A stretch of DNA of 7,689 bases, from contig JBMYYK010000053.1 of NCBI GenBank assembly GCA_049609325.1, positions 1-7,689 on the forward strand. Direction: 5' to 3'. The notes under the pieces were generated by a model that was not told the DNA's origin, made no database searches, and saw nothing but the letters and a program-made list of their open reading frames with translations. The DNA is from GCA-2733415 sp049609325. Its GTDB lineage: Bacteria > Bacteroidota > Bacteroidia > Flavobacteriales > Flavobacteriaceae. Positions 1 through 4,349 of this stretch are shown here, piece after piece. Each line of letters starts with the position of its first letter. The first letter of the stretch is position 1. Both the position numbers and the translations under genes were made by a program.

Positions 1-16
1 AATGCATTTAAATGAA
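1..16 (+). repeat. 16-nt sequence shared with the CcsBA start region
   Basis: AATGCATTTAAATGAA lies directly upstream of the promoter box of small RNA copy A and is identical to 4334-4349. The match could extend left of the window. Confidence 0.4.
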
Positions 17-25
17 TATCTATTA

Positions 26-33
26 TATATTTG
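26..33 (+). promoter_or_regulatory. Bacteroidota-type -7 promoter box of small RNA copy A
   Basis: TATATTTG fits the TAnnTTTG -7 consensus of Bacteroidota primary sigma factor promoters exactly. The block from here to position 47 matches the block at 220-241 at 19 of 22 positions, so box and initiation region are conserved between the two modules. A start site about 5-7 nt downstream is inferred. No clear TTTG -33 element is visible upstream, but the window begins only 25 nt before the box. Confidence 0.5.
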
Positions 34-64
34 AAGTATAATTATTCTTTCAATTAATTGAAAT

Positions 65-83
65 TTTAATATTGGTTAGTTTA
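65..83 (+). repeat. Conserved 19-nt core, copy A
   Basis: TTTAATATTGGTTAGTTTA is exactly repeated at 273-291. It lies between the 5' hairpin and the terminator, in a part with no predicted pairing. That is where a seed region of a trans-acting RNA or a protein-binding site would be expected (inference). Confidence 0.85.
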
Positions 84-87
84 TATC

Positions 88-122
88 ACCCTTCATCCCC
101 CAAAGTGAAGGGTTTTATTTTT
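88..122 (+). terminator. Intrinsic terminator of small RNA copy A
   Basis: The stem is ACCCTTCA (88-95) with TGAAGGGT (106-113), 8 bp. The loop is 10 nt, TCCCCCAAAG (96-105), and the tail is TTTTATTTTT (113-122). Compared with the hairpin at 298-321, the loop-closing pair is A-T here and T-A there, and both loops are 10 nt with a run of at least four C followed by AAG. Confidence 0.8.
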
Positions 123-219
123 CCAATTTATGAATCAATTGAAATATCAAAATATAATTTATAAGCAACAGATTTTAAGTGTTTTACAACTAATTTCTTT
201 TTTGTAAGAAAACACATCA

Positions 220-227
220 TATCTTTG
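220..227 (+). promoter_or_regulatory. Bacteroidota-type -7 promoter box of small RNA copy B
   Basis: TATCTTTG fits TAnnTTTG exactly and begins the 22-nt block shared with copy A (3 mismatches). A TTTG occurs at 201-204, but the 15-nt gap to the -7 box is shorter than the usual 17-23, so the -33 element is uncertain. The inferred start site is about 233. Confidence 0.5.
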
Positions 228-272
228 AACTATAATTGTTCATATAGAAAAACATTGTTTTTCAAAGAAAGA

Positions 273-291
273 TTTAATATTGGTTAGTTTA
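273..291 (+). repeat. Conserved 19-nt core, copy B
   Basis: Exact second copy of TTTAATATTGGTTAGTTTA (first at 65-83), 208 nt downstream in the same orientation. The immediately flanking bases differ, so the identity marks the core specifically. Confidence 0.85.
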
Positions 292-297
292 ACAATG

Positions 298-333
298 CCC
301 TTCTTTACCCCAAGAGAAGGGTTTTGTGTTTTT
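298..333 (+). terminator. Intrinsic terminator of small RNA copy B
   Basis: The stem is CCCTTCT (298-304) with AGAAGGG (315-321), 7 bp. The loop is TTACCCCAAG (305-314) and the tail TTTTGTGTTTTT (322-333). On the minus strand the same hairpin follows the maf stop codon but lacks a T tract, so it is not a canonical terminator for the maf operon. Confidence 0.8.
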
Positions 334-919
334 AGATAGCTAAGTTTGTGAGTTCTCTGTAAACAATATCTACGGGTAAACCAACAACCGTATTATAATT
401 TCCTTCAATTTTTGTAATTCCTATGGCGCCTATCCATTCTTGAATGCCGTAAGCTCCAGCTTTATCGAAAGGCCTATAGTTGTCTATGTAGTAAGAAATT
501 TCTTCTGGAGTTAGTGTTTTAAACGTCACTTTAGTAACTGATGCTACGGTTTTTTGAAAGGTTTTAGTTTTAAAACAAACGGAGGTTATAACCTCGTGAG
601 TAGTGCCGCTCAAAGATGATAGCATGTCATAGGCTTCTTGAGTATTTCGAGGTTTTCCTAATGCGGTATTGTTATGCCAAACTATAGTGTCACTGGTAAT
701 AAGGATATCCTCTGAAGTTAATTCGTTTTCAAAAGGTAATGACTTTAATTGCGCTAAGTAATCACTGATTTCAAAATGTCTTAATTTAGGCGGATACACT
801 TCTTCAACGTCTTTTAATCTAATTTCGAAATCAAGTCCTAAATCTTTAAAAAATTGTTGACGTCTTGGAGATCCAGAAGCTAAAATGATATGTTTGTGTT
901 GTAATTTTTCTGTTAGCAT
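332..919 (-). CDS. maf: Maf family nucleotide pyrophosphatase (YhdE-type dTTPase/UTPase)
   Basis: Cytoplasmic house-cleaning enzyme. By family knowledge, YhdE-type Maf proteins hydrolyse dTTP, UTP and modified pyrimidine triphosphates to the monophosphate and pyrophosphate. Visible motifs in the 195-residue protein: SGSPRR at residues 15-20 (the N-terminal signature loop), SDTIV at 76-80 with the catalytic Asp77, LGKPR at 87-91, LSG-x2-H around 103-108, DKAGAYGIQ at 152-160 and VGLP at 179-182. The KAGAYGIQ form points to the YhdE subgroup rather than the YceF or YhhL types. Length is typical. The chosen ATG leaves 13 residues before the signature loop and lies 1 nt after the stop of the upstream prenyltransferase gene, consistent with translational coupling at the end of a five-gene minus-strand operon. 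The stop codon overlaps the T tail of the convergent small RNA terminator. Substrate preference is inferred from motif type. Confidence 0.96.
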   Translation of the reverse strand: MLTEKLQHKHIILASGSPRRQQFFKDLGLDFEIRLKDVEEVYPPKLRHFEISDYLAQLKSLPFENELTSEDILITSDTIVWHNNTALGKPRNTQEAYDMLSSLSGTTHEVITSVCFKTKTFQKTVASVTKVTFKTLTPEEISYYIDNYRPFDKAGAYGIQEWIGAIGITKIEGNYNTVVGLPVDIVYRELTNLAI

Positions 920-920
920 G

Positions 921-1838
921 TTAAATGTTTAAGAGTAAAATTGAACACATTCCTAAAACCATTACAACTTTTAAAATAGTACTTAATTGTGAAAACTGCG
1001 ATTTAGTTTCAGCAGACAATAATTTGATAGCACAGTAGGATAACGGGCCAATAATCAAGAAAATAAAATAAATCAGTAAATATTGGTTTTCAAACAAATA
1101 GGTAACTACATAATACACTATGGTCATAATAGTAATTACACATGCACCAAAAGCCATTTTAGCAGCCCTATTTCTCCCAATAGCAATAGGAAGTGTATTG
1201 TACCCAGCTTTATGGTCGCCATCAACATCTTCTAGGTCTTTAACCATTTCTCTTACAAGATTAATTAAAAAGGCAAATACAGCATAATCAATTAAAAATT
1301 TAAACATAAATACATAAGCCTCTCTACTCTCTAAAGTAATCATAGGTGTAATTTCAAAGATACCGACAATTAAAATGCTTAATGCAACTAAAAACGAGAC
1401 TAAAATATTACCAATTAAAATGGTTTGTTTTAATGTTGTAGCATACCAGTAGAGTAGTGCAGACACAATTAAAAATATGGTGGCATAACTATTTTTATCA
1501 ATACCCCATGTGGCATAAATACCAAGCACTATTCCTATAACTGTAAAGCCAATAAATAAGTTGTTAGCTGTTTCTTCTGAGATAGATTTTCCTACAATAA
1601 CCTTATTTGGCTTATTGATATTATCGGTAACTACATCATAAATATCATTAATAATATTCCCGGCAGCAGCAATACATATTGTTGCCAATACTAAAGCGGT
1701 AAATGCAGCGGTGTCTAATGCAGTGGTTAAATTAGCACTTTTAAATTGAGGCAATTCAAAAAACACGTATTTGATGATGCATTGAATAAATGCAATCATG
1801 AATAAATTTTTATAGCGAATAAGTTTAAGTAGGTTCAT
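921..1838 (-). CDS. UbiA-family prenyltransferase (geranylgeranylglycerol-phosphate geranylgeranyltransferase-like)
   Basis: Integral membrane prenyltransferase of 305 residues with about eight or nine hydrophobic segments. The two Asp-rich motifs that bind Mg2+ and the prenyl diphosphate are present: NDIYDVVTD at residues 64-72 and a second run with Asp201, Asp204 and Asp208 (KDLEDVDGDHK, 200-210), followed by the family-typical GYNTLPIAIG. LKQ-x3-IGN at 136-144 is another UbiA hallmark. The asparagine-rich start of motif one and the overall length fit the flavobacterial group usually annotated as geranylgeranylglycerol-phosphate geranylgeranyltransferase. In archaea that enzyme adds the second isoprenoid chain to the glycerol ether lipid. 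The acceptor is not proven by sequence; a quinone or other aromatic acceptor remains possible. It lies 16 nt after the KdsC-like gene and 1 nt before maf, so it is probably co-transcribed with both. Confidence 0.88.
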   Translation of the reverse strand: MNLLKLIRYKNLFMIAFIQCIIKYVFFELPQFKSANLTTALDTAAFTALVLATICIAAAGNIINDIYDVVTDNINKPNKVIVGKSISEETANNLFIGFTVIGIVLGIYATWGIDKNSYATIFLIVSALLYWYATTLKQTILIGNILVSFLVALSILIVGIFEITPMITLESREAYVFMFKFLIDYAVFAFLINLVREMVKDLEDVDGDHKAGYNTLPIAIGRNRAAKMAFGACVITIMTIVYYVVTYLFENQYLLIYFIFLIIGPLSYCAIKLLSAETKSQFSQLSTILKVVMVLGMCSILLLNI

Positions 1839-1854
1839 TTAGGTAAAATTTTGA

Positions 1855-2382
1855 TTAGTCGTATTTGGCTTCAAATTGTGTCATCCATTTGCCTTGTACA
1901 CGCATAACTTGTTCAATAACATCTCTACCGCAACCTTTTCCGCCTTGTATTGGTGAAACGTATTCTGCGATATCTTTAATTTCGGGTGCTGCATCTTGAG
2001 GACAAGCTGCCAAACCAACTTCTTGCATTACAGGAAAGTCAGGTATGTCATCACCCATATATAACACTTGGTTAGGCTGTATGTTCTTAGCTGTGCAATA
2101 GGCGTTAAATTGAATCATTTTTTGATGTGCTCCAAGATATATATCTGTAATTCCAAGACCCTCTAGGCGTTTTCTCACCCCTTCGTTACTACCTCCAGAA
2201 ATAATACAAACGTTATACCCAGCATTGACAGCAGCTTTTAAAGCATACCCATCTTTAATATTCATATTTCGATACATTTCTCCACCTGTAGTTACCATAA
2301 TAGTACCATCTGTTAATACGCCATCTACATCAAAAATAAATGTAGTAATGGTATTCATGAGTTGCTTATAACTTGTTGTCAT
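1855..2382 (-). CDS. KdsC-like HAD-superfamily phosphatase (3-deoxy-D-manno-octulosonate 8-phosphate phosphatase type)
   Basis: Cap-less HAD hydrolase of 175 residues, the normal size for KdsC, which is a soluble tetramer that removes phosphate from Kdo-8-phosphate on the way to lipopolysaccharide. All catalytic motifs are seen: motif I DVDGVLTDG at 18-26 with nucleophile Asp18 and acid/base Asp20; motif II ISGG with Ser62; motif III Lys88; motif IV GDD-x2-D with Asp111, Asp112 and Asp115. GGKGCGRDVIEQVM at 147-160 matches the conserved KdsC C-terminus. The ATG at 2380-2382 overlaps the end of the upstream DUF2520 gene by 17 nt. A second in-frame ATG (codon 9) would remove the overlap, but the first start keeps an N-terminal SYKQ segment that I recall as common in flavobacterial relatives. 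Kdo-8-phosphate is the likely substrate, but related members act on other sugar phosphates. Confidence 0.92.
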   Translation of the reverse strand: MTTSYKQLMNTITTFIFDVDGVLTDGTIMVTTGGEMYRNMNIKDGYALKAAVNAGYNVCIISGGSNEGVRKRLEGLGITDIYLGAHQKMIQFNAYCTAKNIQPNQVLYMGDDIPDFPVMQEVGLAACPQDAAPEIKDIAEYVSPIQGGKGCGRDVIEQVMRVQGKWMTQFEAKYD

Positions 2383-3127
2383 ATGTTTGCTGTATAGATT
2401 TGGTGAGCAATTTATAAATTTCTTGTTGAGTAGTCGTATTTAAGTCGCTTAAATGTTGTTGTATGACGCTATGGTCATTTCTAATTGCTGGTCCAGTTTG
2501 ACTTTCTTTTGGTGATAACGACATGATTTTTTCTGAAGTTTCTTGAATTAATGGTTTTAGAATGTCAAATGGCACTTGATGTTCAGCACAAATCTCTTCA
2601 CCTTTTTGATACAAGTGATTGACAAAATTATTGACAAAAACTGCCGCTATGTGTATTGCTTTACGCTGACTTGAACTAATGTGATATACTGCATTAGAAA
2701 CAGATTTAGCAAGTTGATTCAAGAGTTTTAAATCATGTTCATGCTCAGCTTCAATGCATAAAGGCACAGTTTTAAAGTCCACAGCTTTAGATTCAGAAAA
2801 TGTTTGTAACGGATAAAATACGCCACGGTTGTGTTGTTGGCTAATGGCTTCCATAGGTATAGAGCCAGACGTATGAACAACTAATTTGTTTCTGAGTTGT
2901 AGTTTTTTAGATAACTCATTTATGCCATCATCAGCAACTGCAATTACATATACATCAGCATCAATTAGCTTTGAAATAGATGTGGTTGTATTAACACTTT
3001 TAAATCGCTCTAAGTTTTTTTGTGATCGGTTATACACTTGTACAACATTAGTAGTTGAGTTGTCATGAAATGCATCATATAAATGCGAGGCTACTTTACC
3101 CGAACCTAAAAGAACTATTGTTATCAT
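2366..3127 (-). CDS. Rossmann-fold protein with DUF2520 C-terminal domain
   Basis: Two-domain protein of 253 residues that resembles NAD(P)-dependent oxidoreductases of the F420-dependent NADP oxidoreductase / 6-phosphogluconate dehydrogenase-like superfamily. The N-terminal Rossmann domain (about 1-120) shows the dinucleotide loop LLGSGKVASHL (G8 and G10), NRS at 33-35 after the second strand (an Arg there often goes with NADP), VIAVADDGI at 61-69 and HTSGS at 85-89. FYPLQTFS at 104-111 marks the junction. The all-helical DUF2520 domain (about 125-245) has HIAAVFVNNF at 159-168 and TGPAIRND at 211-218, both characteristic of this family. No substrate is established for it. The gene starts 18 nt after the Crp/Fnr-type gene and overlaps the KdsC-like gene. 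The fixed neighbourhood with sugar-phosphate and isoprenoid enzymes does not reveal its reaction. Confidence 0.92.
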   Translation of the reverse strand: MITIVLLGSGKVASHLYDAFHDNSTTNVVQVYNRSQKNLERFKSVNTTTSISKLIDADVYVIAVADDGINELSKKLQLRNKLVVHTSGSIPMEAISQQHNRGVFYPLQTFSESKAVDFKTVPLCIEAEHEHDLKLLNQLAKSVSNAVYHISSSQRKAIHIAAVFVNNFVNHLYQKGEEICAEHQVPFDILKPLIQETSEKIMSLSPKESQTGPAIRNDHSVIQQHLSDLNTTTQQEIYKLLTKSIQQTYDNKL

Positions 3128-3145
3128 CTATTATAGTTTGTGCGT

Positions 3146-3733
3146 TTAAATATAAATTTTTCTATTTATGATTTCTAATTTTTTCTTTGCAGCTAAGCTT
3201 TTAATAGTTCTAATGACGGTTTCTACACGTAAGCCAGTTAAATCAGCCAGTTGTTGTCTAGTTAAGCCAATCTCATAGGGGGCAACTGCGTTGGCATTTT
3301 TTTTAAAATACAGTAACAAACTCATCAATTGATGCTCAGAACTATTTATCGATATTTCTGACATCATCATAGATTTGTATTTTATACGCTCACATAAAAT
3401 TTTATTCAACTGCAAATGAATGTCAAAATGATCTTTTAATAAATTGAAAAAGGCAGTTTTGTTAAGGACGTAAATACTTGAATCTTCTGTAGCTTCTGCA
3501 TTGGCAGGATATTCAAAATCACCAAATAAGGGAGGTTCGGCAAAACTTTGTGTGTCGTGAAAATAGCCTAAAACAAACTCTTTACCATCTTCAGAACGAT
3601 TGTACATTTTTACGGTGCCCGTATGTATTTGATAAAAGAATTTAGCCGTGTTATTTTTTTCAAAAATAACATCATCTTTTCTGTACTGTTTTAATATACT
3701 ACCATAGGTAATTAAAAGTTCTTCAGATATCAT
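3146..3733 (-). CDS. Crp/Fnr-family transcriptional regulator
   Basis: DNA-binding regulator of 195 residues: a cyclic-nucleotide-binding-type beta barrel (about 10-100), a long dimerisation helix (about 100-130) and a winged helix-turn-helix (about 157-195). The HTH LTRQQLADLTGLRVETVIRT (157-176) has the usual Crp/Fnr form, with the recognition helix around 167-178. In the region matching the CRP phosphate-binding cassette, FAEPPL (64-69) keeps the Glu but YPANAEA (75-81) lacks the Arg-Ser pair that holds the cAMP phosphate. Only one cysteine is present (Cys114), so an FNR-type 4Fe-4S cluster is excluded. The effector is unknown; an NO, haem or redox signal would suit the divergent globin and CcsBA genes, but that is inference. 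It is first in the minus-strand operon. A TATGA-N6-TCATA dyad 9 nt upstream of its start suggests autoregulation. Confidence 0.93.
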   Translation of the reverse strand: MISEELLITYGSILKQYRKDDVIFEKNNTAKFFYQIHTGTVKMYNRSEDGKEFVLGYFHDTQSFAEPPLFGDFEYPANAEATEDSSIYVLNKTAFFNLLKDHFDIHLQLNKILCERIKYKSMMMSEISINSSEHQLMSLLLYFKKNANAVAPYEIGLTRQQLADLTGLRVETVIRTIKSLAAKKKLEIINRKIYI

Positions 3734-3742
3734 TGAATAAGG

Positions 3743-3758
3743 TATGATTTAAGTCATA
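3743..3758. promoter_or_regulatory. Candidate Crp/Fnr-type operator
   Basis: TATGATTTAAGTCATA is a dyad with 5-bp arms separated by 6 bp, the same geometry as the CRP site TGTGA-N6-TCACA and with similar arm bases. Seven of eight symmetric pairs match. It begins 9 nt upstream of the regulator's start codon and overlaps a possible -7 box (3757-3764), a position that would suit autorepression. Binding is inferred, not shown. Confidence 0.5.
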
Positions 3759-3790
3759 AAATTAAGATATTTATAATTAGAAATTTGCAA
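3757..3790 (-). promoter_or_regulatory. Possible promoter of the minus-strand operon
   Basis: On the minus strand TAATTTTA (3764-3757) matches TAnnTTTG at all but the last base, with a TTG (3790-3788) 23 nt upstream. The predicted start falls near 3750, inside the dyad at 3743-3758, leaving a leader of about 15 nt. The match is imperfect and other AT-rich boxes exist in this gap. Confidence 0.3.
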
Positions 3791-3813
3791 TTGAACTGAT
3801 AAATATATTTTTG
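3784..3813 (+). promoter_or_regulatory. Promoter of the globin gene
   Basis: TTTG (3784-3787), an 18-nt spacer and TATTTTTG (3806-3813) fit the Bacteroidota promoter pattern TTTG-N17-23-TAnnTTTG well. The predicted start is near 3820, giving a leader of about 50 nt before the ATG at 3869. The same -7 octamer, TATTTTTG, precedes the CcsBA gene. Confidence 0.55.
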
Positions 3814-3868
3814 AATTTTAAATGTTGTTATTGCGGGTAGTTTTACTTAATTACTATAAAATGTATAT

Positions 3869-4255
3869 ATGAATGATATAAGAAACAGAGAAGATGTAGC
3901 GTTATTGGTCAATACATTTTACACTAAAGTGAGAGCAAATGATGAATTAGGACCCATATTTAATTCGGCCATATCTGATTGGGATTCGCATTTGATTCAT
4001 TTAACCAATTTTTGGGAGAGTCAATTGTTCAGAAAAAATGTGTTTTCAGGAAATCCGTTAAAAAAACATGTTGAAGTAGATCAAGCTAACAACAATAGCT
4101 TAACCAATGATTTGTTTGGGTTATGGTTGCAATTTTGGTTAGGTACAATAGATGAATTGTTTGAAGGAGAATTAGCAGATTTAGCAAAACATAGAGCGCG
4201 TAATATTGCAAGTTTTATGTTTATGGAAATCTTTCGCTCAAGGCAAAATCAGTAA
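3869..4255 (+). CDS. Group III truncated hemoglobin
   Basis: Small haem protein of 128 residues with a 2-on-2 globin fold, similar in length and motifs to Campylobacter Ctb. Visible landmarks by comparison with that protein: Tyr18 at B10 (FYTKV), DELGPIFN at 25-32, His41 at E7, NFW at 47-49, the proximal haem ligand His67 in GNPLKKHVEV (61-70), and Trp86 at G8 in WLQFW. Family members bind O2 and NO tightly. Proposed roles are NO or O2 handling under respiratory stress rather than O2 storage. There is no signal peptide, so it is cytoplasmic. The ATG is chosen because the globin A/B helix starts directly after it. It is divergent from the Crp/Fnr-type gene and 89 nt upstream of the CcsBA gene, and no strong terminator is seen between, so readthrough into CcsBA is possible. 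Confidence 0.95.
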   Translation: MNDIRNREDVALLVNTFYTKVRANDELGPIFNSAISDWDSHLIHLTNFWESQLFRKNVFSGNPLKKHVEVDQANNNSLTNDLFGLWLQFWLGTIDELFEGELADLAKHRARNIASFMFMEIFRSRQNQ

Positions 4256-4289
4256 GAATATTTTGCAGTGTATTATATGTTAATATTTT

Positions 4290-4317
4290 AAAATACATTA
4301 AATATTTAGTGTATTTT
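4290..4317. promoter_or_regulatory. 28-bp near-perfect palindrome in the CcsBA promoter
   Basis: Arms 4290-4303 and 4304-4317 are reverse complements at 13 of 14 positions; the one exception (T4298 against G4309) is a wobble. It fills the spacer and overlaps the -7 box of the CcsBA promoter. The outer half-site AGTGTATT (4308-4315) also occurs directly repeated at 4267-4274, 41 nt upstream. Low GC and the lack of a separate T tail argue against a terminator; an operator for a dimeric regulator is the better reading. Confidence 0.5.
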
Positions 4318-4319
4318 TG
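4312..4319 (+). promoter_or_regulatory. -7 promoter box of the CcsBA gene
   Basis: TATTTTTG fits TAnnTTTG exactly and is identical to the globin box at 3806-3813. The -33 position is weak (TTTA at 4287-4290, 21-nt spacer), which would suit a promoter needing an activator. The predicted start near 4325 leaves a leader of about 20 nt. Confidence 0.45.
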
Positions 4320-4333
4320 TAAGCATTATTTTA

Positions 4334-4349
4334 AATGCATTTAAATGAA
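4334..4349 (+). repeat. 16-nt sequence shared with the window's left edge
   Basis: AATGCATTTAAATGAA spans the CcsBA start codon (ATG at 4345) and is identical to positions 1-16. It includes the 10-bp palindrome CATTTAAATG. Whether it is functional or chance in AT-rich DNA is open. Confidence 0.4.

Larger units (their letters stand above)
39..122 (+). ncRNA. Putative small RNA, tandem copy A
   Basis: This is an inferred stand-alone transcript of about 84 nt with no open reading frame of note. Order of parts: a conserved initiation region to position 47; a perfect 16-bp palindrome at 48-63 that can fold as TTTCAA/TTGAAA with a TTAA loop; the segment TTTAATATTGGTTAGTTTA (65-83), identical in copy B; a 5-nt spacer; and a terminator hairpin (88-113) with a C-rich loop and a T tail. 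The next gene lies on the other strand, so this is not a leader of a downstream gene in view. Copy B has the same architecture, and its stem differs by a compensated base pair. I do not recognise an RNA family. Trans-acting small RNAs have been reported in Flavobacterium, but homology cannot be judged here. The 5' end is an estimate. Confidence 0.55.
233..333 (+). ncRNA. Putative small RNA, tandem copy B
   Basis: This inferred transcript of about 101 nt is a paralogue of the module at 39-122. Parts: initiation region conserved to position 241; a 5' hairpin GAAAAAC/GTTTTTC (247-253 with 257-263, ATT loop) unrelated in sequence to the 5' hairpin of copy A but in the same place; the identical 19-nt core at 273-291; a 6-nt spacer; and a terminator hairpin at 298-321 with a T-rich tail. 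The region between promoter and core is 14 nt longer than in copy A. The 3' end reaches the stop codon of the minus-strand maf gene (332-334), so the RNA is antisense to any maf transcript that runs past its stop. Function unknown; ends estimated from the sequence alone. Confidence 0.55.

Noticed and set aside
2068..2075. TTGGTTAG inside the KdsC-like gene, resembling the small RNA core
   Set aside because: Only 8 nt match, with no hairpin, promoter box or T tail around it; a coincidence in coding sequence.
2886..3068. 60-codon plus-strand reading frame inside the DUF2520 gene
   Set aside because: It lies wholly antisense to a gene with clear family motifs and shows no domain or promoter.
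4002..4108. Two TAACCAAT sites in the globin gene complementary to ATTGGTTA of the small RNA core
   Set aside because: Both are internal coding sites, arise from the same Leu-Thr-Asn codon string, and are only 8 nt long, so chance explains them.
4271..4289. TATTA/TAATA hairpin followed by TTTT as a globin terminator
   Set aside because: A 5-bp stem of only A-T pairs is too weak to call as an intrinsic terminator.
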